Source: Deltaproteobacteria bacterium (lineage in GTDB: Bacteria > Desulfobacterota > Syntrophobacteria > Syntrophobacterales > Thermodesulforhabdaceae). Taken from it: DNA of 39,710 bases. Shown piece after piece: positions 25,996-35,043 of the stretch (within the stretch, counting starts at the first letter, position 1; every line of letters begins with the position of its first letter). The stretch is taken from positions 1-39,710 of the forward strand of contig JAFDGW010000025.1 of the NCBI GenBank assembly GCA_019309115.1, read 5' to 3'. Made by a program: the position numbers and the translations under genes. The notes below the pieces were generated by a model. It saw nothing but the letters and a program-made list of their open reading frames with translations, searched no databases and was not told the DNA's origin.

Positions 25996-26448
25996 CTACT
26001 TCCTGGGTGAATTTTCAGAAGCCCCGGGAACGACAAAGGGCTTAATATCAATAATCGGGGTTCCATTGTACATATCTATACCCCTGACTTTCAGTTTATT
26101 CCCGTTCACTTCAAGCACTTCCAATACAGAAAGCCCTATCGGATTTGGGCGAATAGGGGAACAAATACTAAAAACTCCCATAACCCTGTTCAAATGAGAA
26201 GGTTTTTGCTTCAGGTATTTCAAGTCGAAGGGGGGACTCTTGTGAAAGTGGAACAAAACAATAATACGATCCCCTTCCTTTATATCCTTCAATCCTTCTT
26301 GGTATTTTGGCTCTATGATCAATTCTCCCACTACATCCGATAAGGTCCAATGTCTTGGAACCTTCTCAACATCAACATGAACGTATCCGATCGGGCGAAA
26401 TATTATTTCTTTGTCAGTCAAAGATTTACCTCCGAATTTATCATCCAC
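25996..26448 (-). CDS. trmO: TrmO-family tRNA (t6A37) N6-methyltransferase
   Basis: This 150-residue protein of the TsaA/YaeB/TrmO (UPF0066) family uses SAM to methylate N6-threonylcarbamoyladenosine at position 37 of some tRNAs. Conserved elements are FRPIGYVHVD, LVIIEP-like ELIIEPKYQEGLKDIKEGD, VLFHFHKS, VFSICSPIRPNPIGLSVLEV and GIDMYNGTPIIDIKPF. It is shorter than E. coli TrmO because the C-terminal extension is missing, as in many small homologues whose substrates are less certain. It is followed by the UMF1 permease. Confidence 0.85.
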   Translation of the reverse strand: MDDKFGGKSLTDKEIIFRPIGYVHVDVEKVPRHWTLSDVVGELIIEPKYQEGLKDIKEGDRIIVLFHFHKSPPFDLKYLKQKPSHLNRVMGVFSICSPIRPNPIGLSVLEVLEVNGNKLKVRGIDMYNGTPIIDIKPFVVPGASENSPRK

Positions 26449-26679
26449 CTAACCTACAAAAATTGTCAGCAAATCAATTAACTTAAGTATATACTCTTTC
26501 CAACTATCCATGAAATACTTCCAATACAGCTAAATTTATGTCCCTACAACAGAAGACCATCCCTTCTCGTAACATTGCCTACTTCAAGAAAACCTCATTA
26601 ATGCGCGAGAATGTGCACTCGAAAAGAATCCACGCCAAGAAAAATTAAGGCATCCCAGCGTCTTAAAAATCGTCCTTCC

Positions 26680-27048
26680 TTAACCTGATTCTTCTCGGGC
26701 TTCCAAGGCCATGGCGATCTTTTTTTTCAGTTCCGTGAGGTCGAAACTTTTCACCACATAATAATCCGCAGCAAGTGATTTTGTATCTTCCTTAAAAGTA
26801 TCATAGGCCGTGGAAAGAATAACCGGTAAATCATAAAACTTAGCCCGAATATCTTGAAGCAAATCTAAGCCATTGTAGTCTACCAATTTAATATCAAGTA
26901 TCACAAGATCGGGTTTTTCCTCTTCTATCCTTTCTAGAAGCTTATAACCCGAATCAGCCGTAACCACCTCATATCCAACATCCGTCAGTTCTTCAGCGTA
27001 CAACATCCGAATATGTTCTTCATCGTCAACAACCAGAATTTTTGCCAT
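26680..27048 (-). CDS. Single-domain response regulator (CheY-like)
   Basis: This 122-residue receiver domain without an output domain starts at ATG 27048, with GGAGGT 8 bases upstream; an in-frame TTG at 27054 is too close to it. The acidic pair D8/D9 lies in ILVVDDEE, the phospho-acceptor is D52 (VILDIKL), the switch threonine T80 is in LST, and K100 is in VVKSFD. It follows the glycosyltransferase gene by 17 bases and is the last gene of the hflKC operon. No histidine kinase is in the window, so the partner is unknown. Confidence 0.9.
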   Translation of the reverse strand: MAKILVVDDEEHIRMLYAEELTDVGYEVVTADSGYKLLERIEEEKPDLVILDIKLVDYNGLDLLQDIRAKFYDLPVILSTAYDTFKEDTKSLAADYYVVKSFDLTELKKKIAMALEAREESG

Positions 27049-27065
27049 TGTCAATTACCTCCATG

Positions 27066-28277
27066 CTAGGTCTTTATCCAGTTATTCACAAGATACCGCT
27101 TATTTTCCTCAAAAACCATACACTCCTTTTCGATCACTTCTTCGGCTTGCTGAGTGGACATTCTTTCCGTCTTTTTAACGAAAGAAACCACTTTCCCATA
27201 ATAAAGTGGCAAAAGGGCATCCAGAATCTCTTCTCTGTCCTCCGGTGATGCGTCTCTATAAGCCAGAGCAAAGTCGAAAAGCACAATTGCCCATGTGTGA
27301 TCGGGAAAAGCAAAGTTGCCAAATCCAAGGTTTCTTACTTCTTCAAGCTTTCTCATTTCCGGAAGATGCAATATAGATTCGAGTCTGAATTTGTATCTAT
27401 CAAAGCCTCGCACATACAAATCGTACAACCTGTAGATGTTAACTTCCATCGGAGCGATGGCTTCAACGTCAAGGGTATCGGCATTGAACAGGATGGTGGG
27501 ACGACTCCACTTGACCTTTAACCATAGATCCTGAAAAGGCCCCATAAGGTCAAAAAAAACGCCGACCATGTTGGAAAAGGCACGATTAATTTGTGAAAAG
27601 GGTTCCTTCAACCTGTGCACCTTTGGCGCGCCCAAAAAGGACTGACACAAAGGAACCCGCGCCTTGATCGCTTCAGTTACCATCCAAATATCAATTCCAT
27701 CCTCACCGACTCCCTGACTCCAAACCTCGGCTTTGCTGTAAGCATCCACAAGCTGTTGACCAAAGGCACATTCACCCACCGCTGGTCGCCTGAGCCTCCT
27801 GCCGTAGAGGCATCTCAGGAGTGGATACAACACCAACGATTCGATTGTGCTTTCATACTTGTGAGAAACATACAAAGGAACCACAAATCCTGCACCCTTT
27901 AGAATTGGTTCGACCAGGCAGTAAATCCACAGAGGCTTTATGTTCCTGATATCCGCTTCGATTATGACAACAACCTCGGGTTGCAAATCTCTTACCCAAC
28001 TGAAAAAATTCCTCAAATTATTACCTTTGCCCCTGACACCAGGTGGAGTGGACAGATAAACCTTTTCGCTATGAGTTTCTGTTGCCAGAAACGCTTCCTT
28101 AGTTCCATCCGTAGAACAATTATCGCAATTTACGATTACACTCTTTAACGAGGGGTAATGTAGCCGTAGTCCCTCATCCACCTTGCTGGTTACATTAGCA
28201 ATCGTGGTAACTTCGTTGAAAGTTGGAATTGCTACCACAATATCCGCCTTTTGCACCCCGGATGGATTTTCTTCCAT
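27066..28277 (-). CDS. Family 2/81-like glycosyltransferase
   Basis: This 403-residue cytoplasmic protein has a GT-A nucleotide-sugar fold: VVAIPTFNEVTTIANVTSKV (about 13-32), VNCDNCSTDGTKEAFL, RGKGNNLRNFFSWV and VVIIEADIRNIKP, where EAD replaces a classic DxD. Later VGEDGIDIWMVTEAIKARVP and PKVHRLKEPF recall glucosyl-3-phosphoglycerate and mannosylglycerate synthases, which make compatible solutes. That link is inference. There is no membrane segment. It starts 12 bases after hflC and is followed by the response regulator. Confidence 0.75.
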   Translation of the reverse strand: MEENPSGVQKADIVVAIPTFNEVTTIANVTSKVDEGLRLHYPSLKSVIVNCDNCSTDGTKEAFLATETHSEKVYLSTPPGVRGKGNNLRNFFSWVRDLQPEVVVIIEADIRNIKPLWIYCLVEPILKGAGFVVPLYVSHKYESTIESLVLYPLLRCLYGRRLRRPAVGECAFGQQLVDAYSKAEVWSQGVGEDGIDIWMVTEAIKARVPLCQSFLGAPKVHRLKEPFSQINRAFSNMVGVFFDLMGPFQDLWLKVKWSRPTILFNADTLDVEAIAPMEVNIYRLYDLYVRGFDRYKFRLESILHLPEMRKLEEVRNLGFGNFAFPDHTWAIVLFDFALAYRDASPEDREEILDALLPLYYGKVVSFVKKTERMSTQQAEEVIEKECMVFEENKRYLVNNWIKT

Positions 28278-28289
28278 AACTCTCCCCCC

Positions 28290-29258
28290 TCACTCTGCTC
28301 CTTGCAGATATTGAAAGGCCTCCGTCTTCGTGGAAAAAACAAAGATTGCGTTGGGATTGGTGAAATTGTTGTAAACTTCCAGGGATCTGTAAAAATCATA
28401 AAACTTCGGATTCTTGCTGTAGGCTTCTGCATATATCCTGGTTGCTTTTGCGTCTGCATCACCCCTGATTTTTTGAGATTGTTTGTATGCCTCAGACCTG
28501 ATTTTGGCCAACTCCTTTTTCATTTTACCCAGAATAACCGCCTTTTCCCCTTCACCCTCGGATCGGTACTGAGCGGCTATACGTTTTCTCTCGGAAATCA
28601 TTCGCTCAAAAACCTTCTTTTGAACAGATTCTACATAGTTTATGCGCTTTATCCGAATGTCCAGAAGTTCGATGCCCATCTCCGGCATAAGTCTTGCCGC
28701 ATCCGCGACCATTTCCCGCGTGATCTTTTCCCTACCCTTCTTTATGGTCAACGGTTCCTCAGCACTCTTTTCCTGAATCAAGCTTAATATCTTATAATCA
28801 ACAGTTCCACTTTCTATCAAAGACTTTCCCGCCTTTTCCCAGCCTTCGCTACGCACCAGCTCAACCAATAAACTATCAGCCACATGATCCCTCACGACGG
28901 AATCAATAATACCGTCAAGACGACTAAGCGCTGTCCTTATAGTGCCAACCCTCTTAAGGAACAAAAGCGGATCCTTAATTCTCCACCTTGCTGTCGTATC
29001 GACCCATATGTATTTCTTGTCCCGTGTGGGAATTTGAGTTGGGTTTCCATCCCATTTCAGAATCCGTTTTTCAAAAAAGTGGGCTTTTTGAATAAGAGGT
29101 AGTTTGAAATGAAGCCCGGCCTCGCGAATAGGTTCTCCAACGGGCTTTCCAAGTTGAGTAATTACTACCTGTTCCGTTTCATCAACTATAAAGAAACTAT
29201 CTACTCCAAGCAAAAGAACTATTATCGTCAACGGAATTAACCATTTCGCCTGTTGCAT
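28290..29258 (-). CDS. hflC: Protease modulator HflC (SPFH protein)
   Basis: This 322-residue SPFH/band 7 protein has an N-terminal membrane anchor (LIPLTIIVLLLGVDSFFIV) and the sequence EQVVITQLGKPVGEPIREAG. The C-terminal coiled coil includes GEGEKAVILGKMKKELAKI and RGDADAKATRIYAEAYSKNP, and the end FYRSLEVYNNFTNPNAIFVF is typical of HflC. HflC and HflK form the periplasm-facing cage that controls the FtsH protease. It lies 11 bases after hflK. Confidence 0.94.
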   Translation of the reverse strand: MQQAKWLIPLTIIVLLLGVDSFFIVDETEQVVITQLGKPVGEPIREAGLHFKLPLIQKAHFFEKRILKWDGNPTQIPTRDKKYIWVDTTARWRIKDPLLFLKRVGTIRTALSRLDGIIDSVVRDHVADSLLVELVRSEGWEKAGKSLIESGTVDYKILSLIQEKSAEEPLTIKKGREKITREMVADAARLMPEMGIELLDIRIKRINYVESVQKKVFERMISERKRIAAQYRSEGEGEKAVILGKMKKELAKIRSEAYKQSQKIRGDADAKATRIYAEAYSKNPKFYDFYRSLEVYNNFTNPNAIFVFSTKTEAFQYLQGAE

Positions 29259-29269
29259 AGAAACCCCTT

Positions 29270-30376
29270 TTACTTTTGAATCTCGGTTTGATGAGCTTTC
29301 CTGTGGAGCTTGCTTCCAGGCTCACTTTGCAAGTCTTTGACCTTTTCAACCTTCATAACCTTGCCTATATCTAAAAAGTTTAAAACGTTACCAGTCTGAT
29401 TTTCATCCAACACCACGACCCCTTTAATATTTCTCAAGAATTGTTCAAAGGCTTCCAAATACATACGCTTTTTAGTTATATCAGGTGCCTTTTGATATTC
29501 CGCCAGAATTCGTAGGAAACGCTGCGTATCACCCTGAGCTCGATTAACCCTTTCTAGTGCATATCCTTCAGCTTCCGTTATCATCTGCTGGGCTTGCCCT
29601 CGAGCTCGGGGAATCTGTTGATTATACATTTCCTGAGCTTCGTTGATCATGCGTTCCTTTTCCTGACGTGCCTCGTTAACTTCATTAAAAGCAGCTTTCA
29701 CGGGATCGGGGGGATTAACATTTTGAAGTTTAACTGTAACGATCTGAAGTCCCGTTTCGTAGTGATCCATTATGGCCTGCAGTTCTTTCCTCACCAATTC
29801 AGCAATTTCCGCCCTTCCGACCGTTAAAACCTCGTCGGCATAACGATTCCCCACCATACGGCGCATCACCGATTCAGAAATGTCGTCTAGAGTCGATTCC
29901 ACATCTCGAACCCTGAAAAGATACTTGACCGGATCGGCAATTTTGTACTGAACGGTCCATTGCACGTCCACCACATTGAGATCTCCGCTCAGCATTCTGG
30001 CTTCTTCTTCAAAGCCCTTTTCCGCGAATCGGCTCCTGACACCAGCGCGTATAGTTCTATAGCCATACTCCCTCTGCAAGATCCTACCCGTCACGACCTT
30101 CTGCACTCGCTCGATACCAAAAGGCCACTTCAAATGAAAGCCGGCATCAGCCGTCCTTACAAAGCGACCAAACCTCGTCACAACTGCCGTTTCCTGGGGA
30201 TTTACGATGTAATAAGAGTTTAACCCCGCCAGAATCAAAAGTACGACCACAGGCACAATCCAAAAAGGACCGCGGCTAGCTGGTCTTCTACTTTTGAAGG
30301 CTTCACTTACCTTTCTAAAAAATTCCTCAATACCCAACTGGACTTGTCTCTGTGGGCGCTGGGGTTCCCATGTCAT
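29270..30376 (-). CDS. hflK: Protease modulator HflK (SPFH protein)
   Basis: This is the partner of HflC (368 residues). It has a short N-terminal cytoplasmic part, an anchor (PFWIVPVVVLLILAGLNSYY) and NPQETAVVTRFGRFVRTADA. The conserved QIVTVKLQNVNPPDPVKAAF, EARQEKERMINEAQEMYNQ and RAQGDTQRFLRILAEYQKA follow. The N-terminal Gly/Asn-rich tract of enterobacterial HflK is absent, as in many anaerobes. Start ATG 30376 follows AGAGGT. It is the second gene of the operon. Confidence 0.94.
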   Translation of the reverse strand: MTWEPQRPQRQVQLGIEEFFRKVSEAFKSRRPASRGPFWIVPVVVLLILAGLNSYYIVNPQETAVVTRFGRFVRTADAGFHLKWPFGIERVQKVVTGRILQREYGYRTIRAGVRSRFAEKGFEEEARMLSGDLNVVDVQWTVQYKIADPVKYLFRVRDVESTLDDISESVMRRMVGNRYADEVLTVGRAEIAELVRKELQAIMDHYETGLQIVTVKLQNVNPPDPVKAAFNEVNEARQEKERMINEAQEMYNQQIPRARGQAQQMITEAEGYALERVNRAQGDTQRFLRILAEYQKAPDITKKRMYLEAFEQFLRNIKGVVVLDENQTGNVLNFLDIGKVMKVEKVKDLQSEPGSKLHRKAHQTEIQK

Positions 30377-30381
30377 TGATT

Positions 30382-30573
30382 CTACCTCTTGTTTTTTTCA
30401 GTATGCACTGCTTCAAAAAGATACGCAAAAAACAACAACAGCCCTACCACCACCAACCACGCCAGTGCACCTCCCATGGGGATAAAAAAATGCATGAGAA
30501 AATAAGCAAAAAAACAACTCAGACCCAACCTCACCAGGAAAACCTTCAAACGAAAGCGGCGAAAATATTTCAA
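30382..30573 (-). CDS. Small membrane protein upstream of hflK
   Basis: This 63-residue protein has two hydrophobic stretches (VRLGLSCFFAYFLMHFFIPM and GGALAWLVVVGLLLFFAYLF) and a basic start MKYFRRFRLK. It starts at TTG 30573 with GGAGAGG just upstream and ends 6 bases before hflK, so it is the first gene of the operon. I do not recognise the family. It may assist HflKC/FtsH in the membrane, as an inference from position. Confidence 0.7.
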   Translation of the reverse strand: MKYFRRFRLKVFLVRLGLSCFFAYFLMHFFIPMGGALAWLVVVGLLLFFAYLFEAVHTEKNKR

Positions 30574-30614
30574 GGACCTCTCCTATCGTGTTTATTCACA
30601 ATGAGTCACCTCGA

Positions 30615-30643
30615 ATCGTAAAGGCAAGGGTTAATACTGTCAA
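30615..30643 (-). promoter_or_regulatory. Sigma-70-type promoter of the hflKC operon
   Basis: On the minus strand, TTGACA (30643-30638) is followed after 17 bases by TACGAT (30620-30615). Transcription would begin near 30608, about 35 bases before the small membrane protein gene. The remaining 30644-30929 in this divergent gap holds no gene I can support. Confidence 0.6.
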
Positions 30644-30929
30644 GAAGGGCAGAAAAATCACTTGAAAAACCGAAATGGATATTTGGCTGTTACTATTTAA
30701 CCGGCGGTTCCCAGTGCTCACTCGTATCTGAAACCATGTAGCGTTATAAATTTCGCCGACGGCTTGCTTCAGTCCATCTTTTTTGACTACCGGTTACCTT
30801 ATGTCAAGCAAAGTTGGCGATGCGGAACTGTTCGGAAAATACTGACTACGAAGTTCCATGGTTTTGTTTTCTTGGATTTTAGTTTCGCATTATAAAACAA
30901 AGCCTTACAATTCATATCGAGAATTGTTC

Positions 30930-30958
30930 TTGACATATGCAAAATGCCTGAAATAAAA
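30930..30958 (+). promoter_or_regulatory. Candidate sigma-70 promoter of the second liv operon
   Basis: TTGACA (30930-30935) is followed after 17 bases by ATAAAA (30953-30958), about 90 bases before the binding-protein start. The -35 is perfect and the -10 moderate. Confidence 0.45.
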
Positions 30959-31047
30959 GTCGGTAAGCTCTTGAGAGTTCTAAGAATTTTTGTGGAACGG
31001 CAGTGTCTGGATGAACTGAAATTTAGGAAGAGGAGGAGGAGATAGGT

Positions 31048-32178
31048 ATGAAAGGAATCAGGTGGTTTAAAATCCTCAGTGTTTTGATGGCATTGTGTGC
31101 TTGCTTTGTTTCGCCTGCCTTTGCAGAGGATGTAATAAAGATCGGTGCGTACCTTCCCATGACCGGAGCTGTTGCAGCCTATGGTCAGATGGAATGGAAC
31201 GGACTGCAGATTGCTCATGAGATGCGCCCGAAGGCGCTTGGTAAGGAAATCAAACTAGTACTGGTTGACACCAAAAGTGATAAGATTGAAGCAGCTAACG
31301 CCGTCAGCCGTCTAATCGAAAAGGAGAAAGTGGTCGCAATCATCGGTGAAGCTATCAGTGGAAACACCATGGCCGGAAATCCTATATCTGAAGCGGCGAA
31401 AATTCCTTCTGTCAGCCCTACGGCTACTAACCCTCTGGTAACCCAGGGAAAGAAGTATGCATTTCGGGCCTGTTTTATAGATCCATTTCAGGGTCAGGTA
31501 GCCGCACGTTTCGCTCGTGATCATTTGAAAGCCAAAAAGGCAGCCGTTATTATTGACATTGCCCAGGATTATTGTGTTGGTCTTGCTAATTTCTTCGTAA
31601 AAGAGTTCGTGAAACTTGGTGGTCAGGTAGTATCTACGACCTATATCCAAACGGGCGACCAAGATTTTACGGCCCAGCTCAGCGCTGTACAGGCTGCCAA
31701 TCCGGACATCATTTATGCACCCAATTACTACACCGAGGATGCCCTCATGGCCAAGCAGGCAAGGGATCTTGGAATCAATGTACCGATTCTTACCGGAGAT
31801 GGGGCCCAAGCAGACGAACTGATCAAGATAGGCGGCAAGGCTGTCGAGAACATGTACTTTACAGCTCACTTTCACAAAAAGGCTGCCACCACCGAGCTGG
31901 CCAAAGAGTACATCAAGAAGTTTGAGGCCAAATATAAGAAAGAAGCCGATGCATTTGGTGCCCTTGCTGCAGATGCTTACTTCCTGCTGGTTGATGCAAT
32001 TGAGCGGGCCGGATCAACAGATGGCACAAAAATCCGGGATGCTTTGGCTTCCACCAAGAACTTCCAGGGCGTTTCTGGTGTAATCACCATGGGAGAAAAC
32101 GGAAATCCCATTAAGAGCGTCGTTATTAACAAGGTTGAAGATGGGAAGTTTGTTTATGTAACCACGGTTAATCCGTAG
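31048..32178 (+). CDS. livK: ABC transporter substrate-binding protein, LivJ/K type (system 2)
   Basis: This 376-residue periplasmic binding protein has a clear signal peptide (MKGIRWFKILSVLMALCACF; cleavage after AFA, about residue 26). The mature protein starts DVIKIGAYLPMTGAVAAYGQ. The type I fold is complete, with AIIGEAISGNTMAGNPISE, IPSVSPTATNPLVTQGKKYA, ADAYFLLVDAIERAG and GVSGVITMGENGNP. GGAGGAGGAG precedes the start. It is closer in length and motifs to branched-chain amino acid binders than the system 1 protein is. It is the first gene of a run reaching to the carbonic anhydrase gene. Confidence 0.93.
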   Translation: MKGIRWFKILSVLMALCACFVSPAFAEDVIKIGAYLPMTGAVAAYGQMEWNGLQIAHEMRPKALGKEIKLVLVDTKSDKIEAANAVSRLIEKEKVVAIIGEAISGNTMAGNPISEAAKIPSVSPTATNPLVTQGKKYAFRACFIDPFQGQVAARFARDHLKAKKAAVIIDIAQDYCVGLANFFVKEFVKLGGQVVSTTYIQTGDQDFTAQLSAVQAANPDIIYAPNYYTEDALMAKQARDLGINVPILTGDGAQADELIKIGGKAVENMYFTAHFHKKAATTELAKEYIKKFEAKYKKEADAFGALAADAYFLLVDAIERAGSTDGTKIRDALASTKNFQGVSGVITMGENGNPIKSVVINKVEDGKFVYVTTVNP

Positions 32179-32214
32179 TTAAAGTAACTAGGGCTATGCG
32201 AGCCCTCAAGTGAT

Positions 32215-32252
32215 GGGCAGAGAGGGAAAATGTGGTACTCTCTGCCCTTTTT
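32215..32252 (+). terminator. Attenuating hairpin between binding protein and permeases
   Basis: GGGCAGAGAG (32215-32224) and CTCTCTGCCC (32238-32247) form a perfect 10-bp stem followed by TTTTT. It lies between the binding-protein gene and livH. Partial termination here would keep the binding protein more abundant than the membrane subunits, a common arrangement. Confidence 0.85.
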
Positions 32253-32290
32253 GTGGGCAAAGTTAACGCCAAGGAGGACTGAAAAAACCG

Positions 32291-33184
32291 GTGACTACGA
32301 AGATATTTCTTCAACAGCTCAGTAACGGTATATCTCTCGGTAGCCTGTATGGCCTTGTAGCTATAGGCTACACCATGGTTTACGGAATTTTGCGACTTAT
32401 AAACTTCGCTCATGGCGATCTCCTCATGGTTGCTGCCTACACTGCCATATACGGCATAACCTTGTTCTCTCTACCCTGGTATGTGAGTTTCCCACTGGCG
32501 ATTATTATAACGGGCATAATCGGAATTCTTCTGGACAAATGCGCATACAAACCTTTAAGAGATGCCCCAAGAATATCTCTCCTCATATCGGCTATTGGAG
32601 CAAGCTTCCTCCTGGAAAACTTGGCACTTGTGATAATCGGCGGAGTTCCAAAGGCTTTTCCTCGCCCGGAAGTTTTTGCAAAGGTTATTGAAATAGGAGG
32701 CATCAGAATTCAAATGCTGACCATCTACACCCCCATCATCACATTGATCCTGCTTTTTGGGCTTCTTTACATCGTTTTCCACACTAAGGTAGGCAAAGCC
32801 ATGCGAGCAGCATCCGTTGACTTTGAAACAACGCGACTAATGGGCATAGACCTGGACCGTATAATAGCTTTTACCTTCCTTCTCGGATCCTCTCTCGCAG
32901 CAGCAGGCGGCGTTATGTGGGCTATGAAGTATCCTCAAGTGAACCCGTTTATGGGCGTGATTCCCGGGCTAAAAGCCTTCATTGCTGCCGTTTTGGGAGG
33001 TATAGGAAACATAGTCGGTGCGGTTCTCGGAGGTTTCCTGCTTGGGCTCGGAGAAATTCTCCTGGTAGCGTTTATGCCAGAGATGGCACAGTACCGCGAC
33101 GCCTTCGCCTTTGCCATACTCATATTGGTGCTTTTATTTCGACCAACCGGGATTATGGGTGAGCCACTCGTAGATAAAACCTGA
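32291..33184 (+). CDS. livH: ABC transporter permease LivH (system 2)
   Basis: This 297-residue inner-membrane permease starts at GTG 32291, with AAGGAGG 13 bases upstream (longer than ideal). The LivH signature YGILRLINFAHGDLLMVAAY (about 35-54) and several membrane segments are present. The cytoplasmic loop RAASVDFETTRLMGIDLDRI and the GLKAFIAAVLGGIGNIVGAV segment are family-typical. It pairs with LivM 23 bases downstream. Confidence 0.93.
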   Translation: MTTKIFLQQLSNGISLGSLYGLVAIGYTMVYGILRLINFAHGDLLMVAAYTAIYGITLFSLPWYVSFPLAIIITGIIGILLDKCAYKPLRDAPRISLLISAIGASFLLENLALVIIGGVPKAFPRPEVFAKVIEIGGIRIQMLTIYTPIITLILLFGLLYIVFHTKVGKAMRAASVDFETTRLMGIDLDRIIAFTFLLGSSLAAAGGVMWAMKYPQVNPFMGVIPGLKAFIAAVLGGIGNIVGAVLGGFLLGLGEILLVAFMPEMAQYRDAFAFAILILVLLFRPTGIMGEPLVDKT

Positions 33185-33207
33185 TGATTAATCGGACGGG
33201 TTGAACA

Positions 33208-34248
33208 ATGACGAAGACACGACGAAATTTGATACTAAACTGCGCAAGCTTGGTGGTTCTCTTTGGAATTCTGTGGCTTTTTCAAGAATACGGAACGGAA
33301 TACCAGATAAGAATTCTCAACAACATTGCCGTATTTATAACCTTGGCTGTAAGTTACAACCTTGTAAATGGAATCTGTGGCCAGCTTCATCTTGGGCCAA
33401 ACGCTTTTATTACTATAGGGGCTTATACGTCGGCCCTTCTTACAATGAGCCCGACGGAAAAACAGATGAGCTTCATCATAAAACCATTGATATGGCCGCT
33501 TAGTGTTATACAGGTTCCATTTTGGATAAGCCTTATAATGGCCGGGACCGTGGCCACTGTATTTGCTTTCTTTATAAGCTTCCCGGTTTTTCGAGTTAGA
33601 GGAGACTACCTTGCCATTGTAACTTTGGGCTTCGGTGAAGTGGTGCGTGTTCTATGCAACGCTCTACAGAGTGTAACCAACGGTCCTCTCGGTCTGAAAG
33701 GCCTGAAACCCTACACAAATCTGTGGTGGTCTTGGAGTATAGCCATTTTCACAATCATAGTGATTCAGAGGTTGATAAACAGCAGTTGGGGTCGCGCAAT
33801 GAAGGCCATTCGGGAAAATGAAATTGCTGCCCAAGCTATGGGCGTTGACCCATTCAAGCATCTCATGATGGCTTTTCTCATAAGCGCTTTTTTCTCCGGC
33901 GTTGCAGGAGGACTTCTGGCGCATCTTATAACGACTATTTCCCCTACTCTTTTTACCTTTTTCCTTACTTTTAACCTACTCATAATCATCGTAGTCGGAG
34001 GACTTGGAAGCACCACGGGAGCGGTTATCGGTGCAACGCTTTTTGCCTGGGGCGGAGAAGCCCTGAGAGTTGTGGAAAGCCCAATGGACATAGGTCCGAT
34101 TCATATTCCTGGGATTCCGGGCATGAGGATGGTTCTTTTCAGCGTGATTCTCATGGTTGTTATTATTTTCGCCCGCAGAGGGATAACGGGGAGGAACGAA
34201 TTCAGCTGGGATTGGCTGTTAGGTAAACTCTCTTTTGGGAGTCGATAA
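33208..34248 (+). CDS. livM: ABC transporter permease LivM (system 2)
   Basis: This 346-residue permease has many membrane segments and the LivM features SYNLVNGICGQLHLGPNAFI and TLGFGEVVRVLCNALQSVTN. The ATPase-contact loop is KAIRENEIAAQAMGVDPFKH, followed by GVAGGLLAHLITTISPTLFT. It ends 3 bases before livG, so the genes are coupled. Confidence 0.93.
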   Translation: MTKTRRNLILNCASLVVLFGILWLFQEYGTEYQIRILNNIAVFITLAVSYNLVNGICGQLHLGPNAFITIGAYTSALLTMSPTEKQMSFIIKPLIWPLSVIQVPFWISLIMAGTVATVFAFFISFPVFRVRGDYLAIVTLGFGEVVRVLCNALQSVTNGPLGLKGLKPYTNLWWSWSIAIFTIIVIQRLINSSWGRAMKAIRENEIAAQAMGVDPFKHLMMAFLISAFFSGVAGGLLAHLITTISPTLFTFFLTFNLLIIIVVGGLGSTTGAVIGATLFAWGGEALRVVESPMDIGPIHIPGIPGMRMVLFSVILMVVIIFARRGITGRNEFSWDWLLGKLSFGSR

Positions 34249-34251
34249 CGA

Positions 34252-35043
34252 ATGGCGACGTTGGGAAGTGCACTTTTTGAAGCAAGAAACCTTACCATGA
34301 AGTTTGGAGGGCTTGTTGCGGTCAACAACTTTTCGCTTAGACTGGAGGGCGGTGAGCTCATGGGCCTCATCGGCCCCAATGGAGCGGGAAAAACAACGAT
34401 CTTTAACATGATCACCGGCAACCTAGTACCCACATCGGGAAACGTTATTTGGCAGGGGGAGGATATAACGGGATTGCCGCCACATAAAATCACTGCGAAA
34501 GGAATTGCCAGAACCTTTCAAAACATCAGGCTTTTTGCGGATATGACTGTACTTGAAAACGTTATGGTGTCTTTCCATTACAAAATTAAAGCATCTTTTT
34601 GGCATGCCATGTTGGGATTGAATAAATACCGGCGCGAAGAAGAAAGAATCCGTGAAAGATCCATAAATTTACTTCGCGAGGTGGGGCTGGCTCATCTGGC
34701 GGGCGAAAAGGCCGGGGCGCTGGCATACGGCCAGCAAAGGCGCCTTGAAATCGCGCGAGCACTTGCAACATCTCCAAAACTCCTTCTTCTAGACGAACCT
34801 GCCGCTGGCATGAACCCGCAGGAAACCATGGAACTTGCCGACTTCGTGAGAAAAATAAGGGACTCCTTTAACCTCACCATTTTCTTGATAGAACACGATA
34901 TGAAGTTCGTCATGGGACTGTGCGAATGGATTAAAGTACTAGATTACGGAAACACCATAGCCGAAGGCACGCCGGAGGAAATCCAGAACAATCCTGAAGT
35001 TATCAAGGCCTATCTGGGGGAGCCGAAATATGCTACAGGTTGA
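34252..35043 (+). CDS. livG: ABC transporter ATPase LivG (system 2)
   Basis: This 263-residue ATPase has Walker A GPNGAGKTT, the Q-loop region ARTFQNIRLFADMTVLENVM, signature LAYGQQRRLEIARAL, Walker B LLLLDEPAAGMNPQE and H-loop FLIEHDMKFVMG. The substitution of the canonical LSGGQ by LAYGQQ is usual for LivG. It overlaps livF by 14 bases. Confidence 0.94.
   Translation: MATLGSALFEARNLTMKFGGLVAVNNFSLRLEGGELMGLIGPNGAGKTTIFNMITGNLVPTSGNVIWQGEDITGLPPHKITAKGIARTFQNIRLFADMTVLENVMVSFHYKIKASFWHAMLGLNKYRREEERIRERSINLLREVGLAHLAGEKAGALAYGQQRRLEIARALATSPKLLLLDEPAAGMNPQETMELADFVRKIRDSFNLTIFLIEHDMKFVMGLCEWIKVLDYGNTIAEGTPEEIQNNPEVIKAYLGEPKYATG

Noticed and set aside
30799-31218. Minus-strand open frame across the liv operon promoter and binding-protein signal peptide
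   Set aside because: It has no ribosome-binding site or protein-like features and overlaps a gene with a clear signal peptide.
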